From CAZRIE01 sp964600075 (lineage in GTDB: Bacteria; Bacteroidota; Bacteroidia; Flavobacteriales; Flavobacteriaceae), in contig CAZRIE010000093.1 in the NCBI GenBank assembly GCA_964600075.1, forward strand, positions 1-16,711: a stretch of 16,711 bases of DNA, read 5' to 3'. A model generated the notes under the pieces. The model made no database searches and was not told the origin of the DNA. It saw only the letters and a program-made list of their open reading frames with translations. Each line of letters starts with the position of its first letter. Positions within the stretch are counted from its first letter, which is position 1. A program made the position numbers and the translations under genes. This document shows, in pieces, positions 15,851 through 16,711 of the stretch.

Positions 15851-16054
15851 TTAAGCGACACAACTTCGGTTTAAGTGTAAAAAAGCTTCGATAACGGTAT
15901 GGGAGGCCAAAAACACTTTGCCGAAATAAGGTGCATTTCGTCCTGTAATACGAATAGGAGTATGTTTGTTTGGCTGCCGTTTATGGAAGTCTATATGCAG
16001 AAAACACTTCGAATGGTAAAACAGGATAGCATCTAGTTCGATAAACCGGTACAT
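15851..16054 (-). CDS. Doubtful small hypothetical protein
   Basis: This is a 67-codon ORF in an otherwise gene-free stretch, reading in the same direction as the small secreted gene and ending about 80 bases before it. The product is rich in His, Phe and basic residues (MYRFIELDAILFYHSKCFLH at the start), with no signal peptide, membrane segment or known motif. The single ATG and lack of a recognisable family make chance quite likely. It is listed because nothing else explains this 240-base gap. Confidence 0.22.
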   Translation of the reverse strand: MYRFIELDAILFYHSKCFLHIDFHKRQPNKHTPIRITGRNAPYFGKVFLASHTVIEAFLHLNRSCVA

Positions 16055-16097
16055 TTAGTATCTTGTTGGAATAAATAAAAAAGTAAAATAAACGACT

Positions 16098-16394
16098 ATG
16101 GGCAACCAACAATTAACGATTACCGCGAGCATTCTTGCCAAACCCGAGAAAAGAGATATGGTCAAACAAGCATTGTTGAACTTAATACCCTCTACCCTTG
16201 CCGAAACGGGTTGTATCAATTACGACCTGCACCAAGACAATGAAAACCCTGACCGTTTCTTTTTTTATGAAAATTGGGAAAGTCGCGACCTCTGGCTAGA
16301 CCATAATGCAAGCGCACATATTGCCGCACATAGAAAAGCGACCGAAGGTGCCATTCTTGAGGTAATCATTAGTGAATTGAGTCCGATTAGCTGA
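16098..16394 (+). CDS. ABM-domain protein, putative quinol monooxygenase (YgiN-like)
   Basis: The 98-aa product is the usual length for a single antibiotic biosynthesis monooxygenase (ABM) domain, a dimeric ferredoxin-like fold that acts on quinols or aromatic substrates without a cofactor, or handles reactive small molecules. Family features visible are LTITASILAKPEKRDMVKQA at the N-terminus, ETGCINYDLHQDNENPDRFF in the middle, then YENWESRDLWLDHNASAHI and a C-terminal strand ILEVIISEL. There is no signal peptide, so it is cytoplasmic. It is a single gene with an A-rich leader (AAAAAAGTAAAATAAACGACT-like) and no clear promoter. A broken sulfatase fragment follows it. The exact substrate is unknown. 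Confidence 0.87.
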   Translation: MGNQQLTITASILAKPEKRDMVKQALLNLIPSTLAETGCINYDLHQDNENPDRFFFYENWESRDLWLDHNASAHIAAHRKATEGAILEVIISELSPIS

Positions 16395-16419
16395 AAGCTA
16401 TAGCTAGTAGTAAAAATTG

Positions 16420-16614
16420 ATGTATCACCCTATTGGATACTTGCTGCGGTTTGAAAAGAAAACTGGTGGCAATGTCTACGCTAAAACTGTAGTGAAAAAG
16501 TTGGGCGATTCGGATTTCGACCTTCCTCACCCTTTATTTTTAGAATGCGCCCAATGAAAAAAAAGACAGCTAGTGGAATATGACCGCACCTATCCCTTAA
16601 ATCAGCCCGATTGA
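16420..16614 (+). pseudogene. 5'-truncated sulfatase remnant with an in-frame stop
   Basis: From 16495 the sequence matches the last 40 codons of the sulfatase. Codon TGG (Trp) of the intact gene is TGA at 16555-16557, after which the original frame continues to the ancestral stop at 16612-16614. The reading frame stays open leftward past the repeat edge to an ATG at 16420, giving a chimeric 45-codon ORF that begins MYHPIGYLLRFEKKTGG and ends PHPLFLECAQ. The left 25 codons do not resemble the intact sulfatase at this position. Most of the enzyme, including the catalytic Cys, is absent, so no sulfatase activity is possible. Confidence 0.8.
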
Positions 16615-16711
16615 CAATTATTTGGTAAGCATACGAATCGTTGCCTTGTCGGCAAACATTTGATGGCAAAAAAAAAGCCTCCTTTACAGGAGGCTTGGTA
16701 GTAGTGGAACG
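16495..16711. repeat. Direct repeat, copy B: decayed sulfatase tail, spacer and hairpin
   Basis: This is the second copy of the block at 15291-15507, with 17 mismatches in 217 bases, no gaps, and an abrupt left edge. The right edge is the window end, so the true length is unknown. Confidence 0.92.
16668..16695 (-). terminator. Duplicated minus-strand terminator at the window edge
   Basis: The stem AGCCTCC/GGAGGCT (16676-16682 and 16689-16695) is unchanged from the hairpin at 15472-15491, and the A tract on its left is longer by two bases. It would end a minus-strand transcript arriving from beyond the window. Confidence 0.65.

Noticed and set aside
15540..15854. A 104-codon + strand ORF
   Set aside because: It is the antisense shadow of the second small secreted gene, whose reading is supported by its paralogue.
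16481..16669. A 62-codon minus-strand ORF near the right edge
   Set aside because: It lies across the duplicated sulfatase tail and terminator, so it is antisense to a pseudogene and spans a hairpin.
1..16711. tRNA, rRNA, CRISPR arrays, insertion sequences or phage genes
   Set aside because: No cloverleaf, repeat-spacer pattern, transposase motif or integrase was seen in either strand by eye; the only long repeat is the sulfatase tail.

Overview
The window looks like chromosome of a marine member of the Flavobacteriaceae (Bacteroidota). The signs are a long SecA of the Bacteroidota type preceded by a DUF2795 gene, A-rich leaders with almost no Shine-Dalgarno sequence, a TAnnTTTG-type -7 element, and secreted carbohydrate-active proteins including a sulfatase typical of algal polysaccharide users. 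No tRNA, rRNA, CRISPR array, transposase or phage gene was seen.

Layout. (1) 1-3890: a small DUF2795 gene with its own terminator, then secA, ending in a strong hairpin terminator. (2) 3997-9597: three paralogous membrane histidine kinases, all + strand and about 404-412 aa. Their phosphoacceptor His (205), ATP-binding Asn (308) and a membrane-loop motif (residues 92-99) fall at identical positions. A Tat-signal Gfo/Idh/MocA oxidoreductase sits between copies 2 and 3. No response regulator is present. (3) 9598-11500, minus strand: a possible gene remnant encoding a membrane segment, a tiny secreted protein, and a PepSY-associated membrane protein. (4) 11575-15410, + strand: a three-gene unit for a secreted clan-A-like glycoside hydrolase, a secreted protein of unknown function, and a type I sulfatase, suggesting degradation of a sulfated algal glycan. 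(5) 15411-16711: a second copy of the tiny secreted protein family on the minus strand with its terminator, a doubtful small ORF, an ABM-domain monooxygenase, and a duplicated, truncated copy of the sulfatase 3' end with its downstream terminator, cut by the window edge.

Most notable points. The kinase triplet carries a GGIxSPF-like motif in the loop between predicted TM3 and TM4, the topological place of the quinone-binding GGxxNPF motif of RegB/PrrB, but joined to a HisKA_2 transmitter. The paired tiny secreted proteins share a basic C-terminal motif. The sulfatase-tail/terminator duplication is ungapped over 217 bp with 17 mismatches by hand count, and hints that the [sulfatase tail - terminator - small gene] module recurs beyond the right edge.

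All functional statements come from reading motifs by eye. No database search or topology prediction was run.
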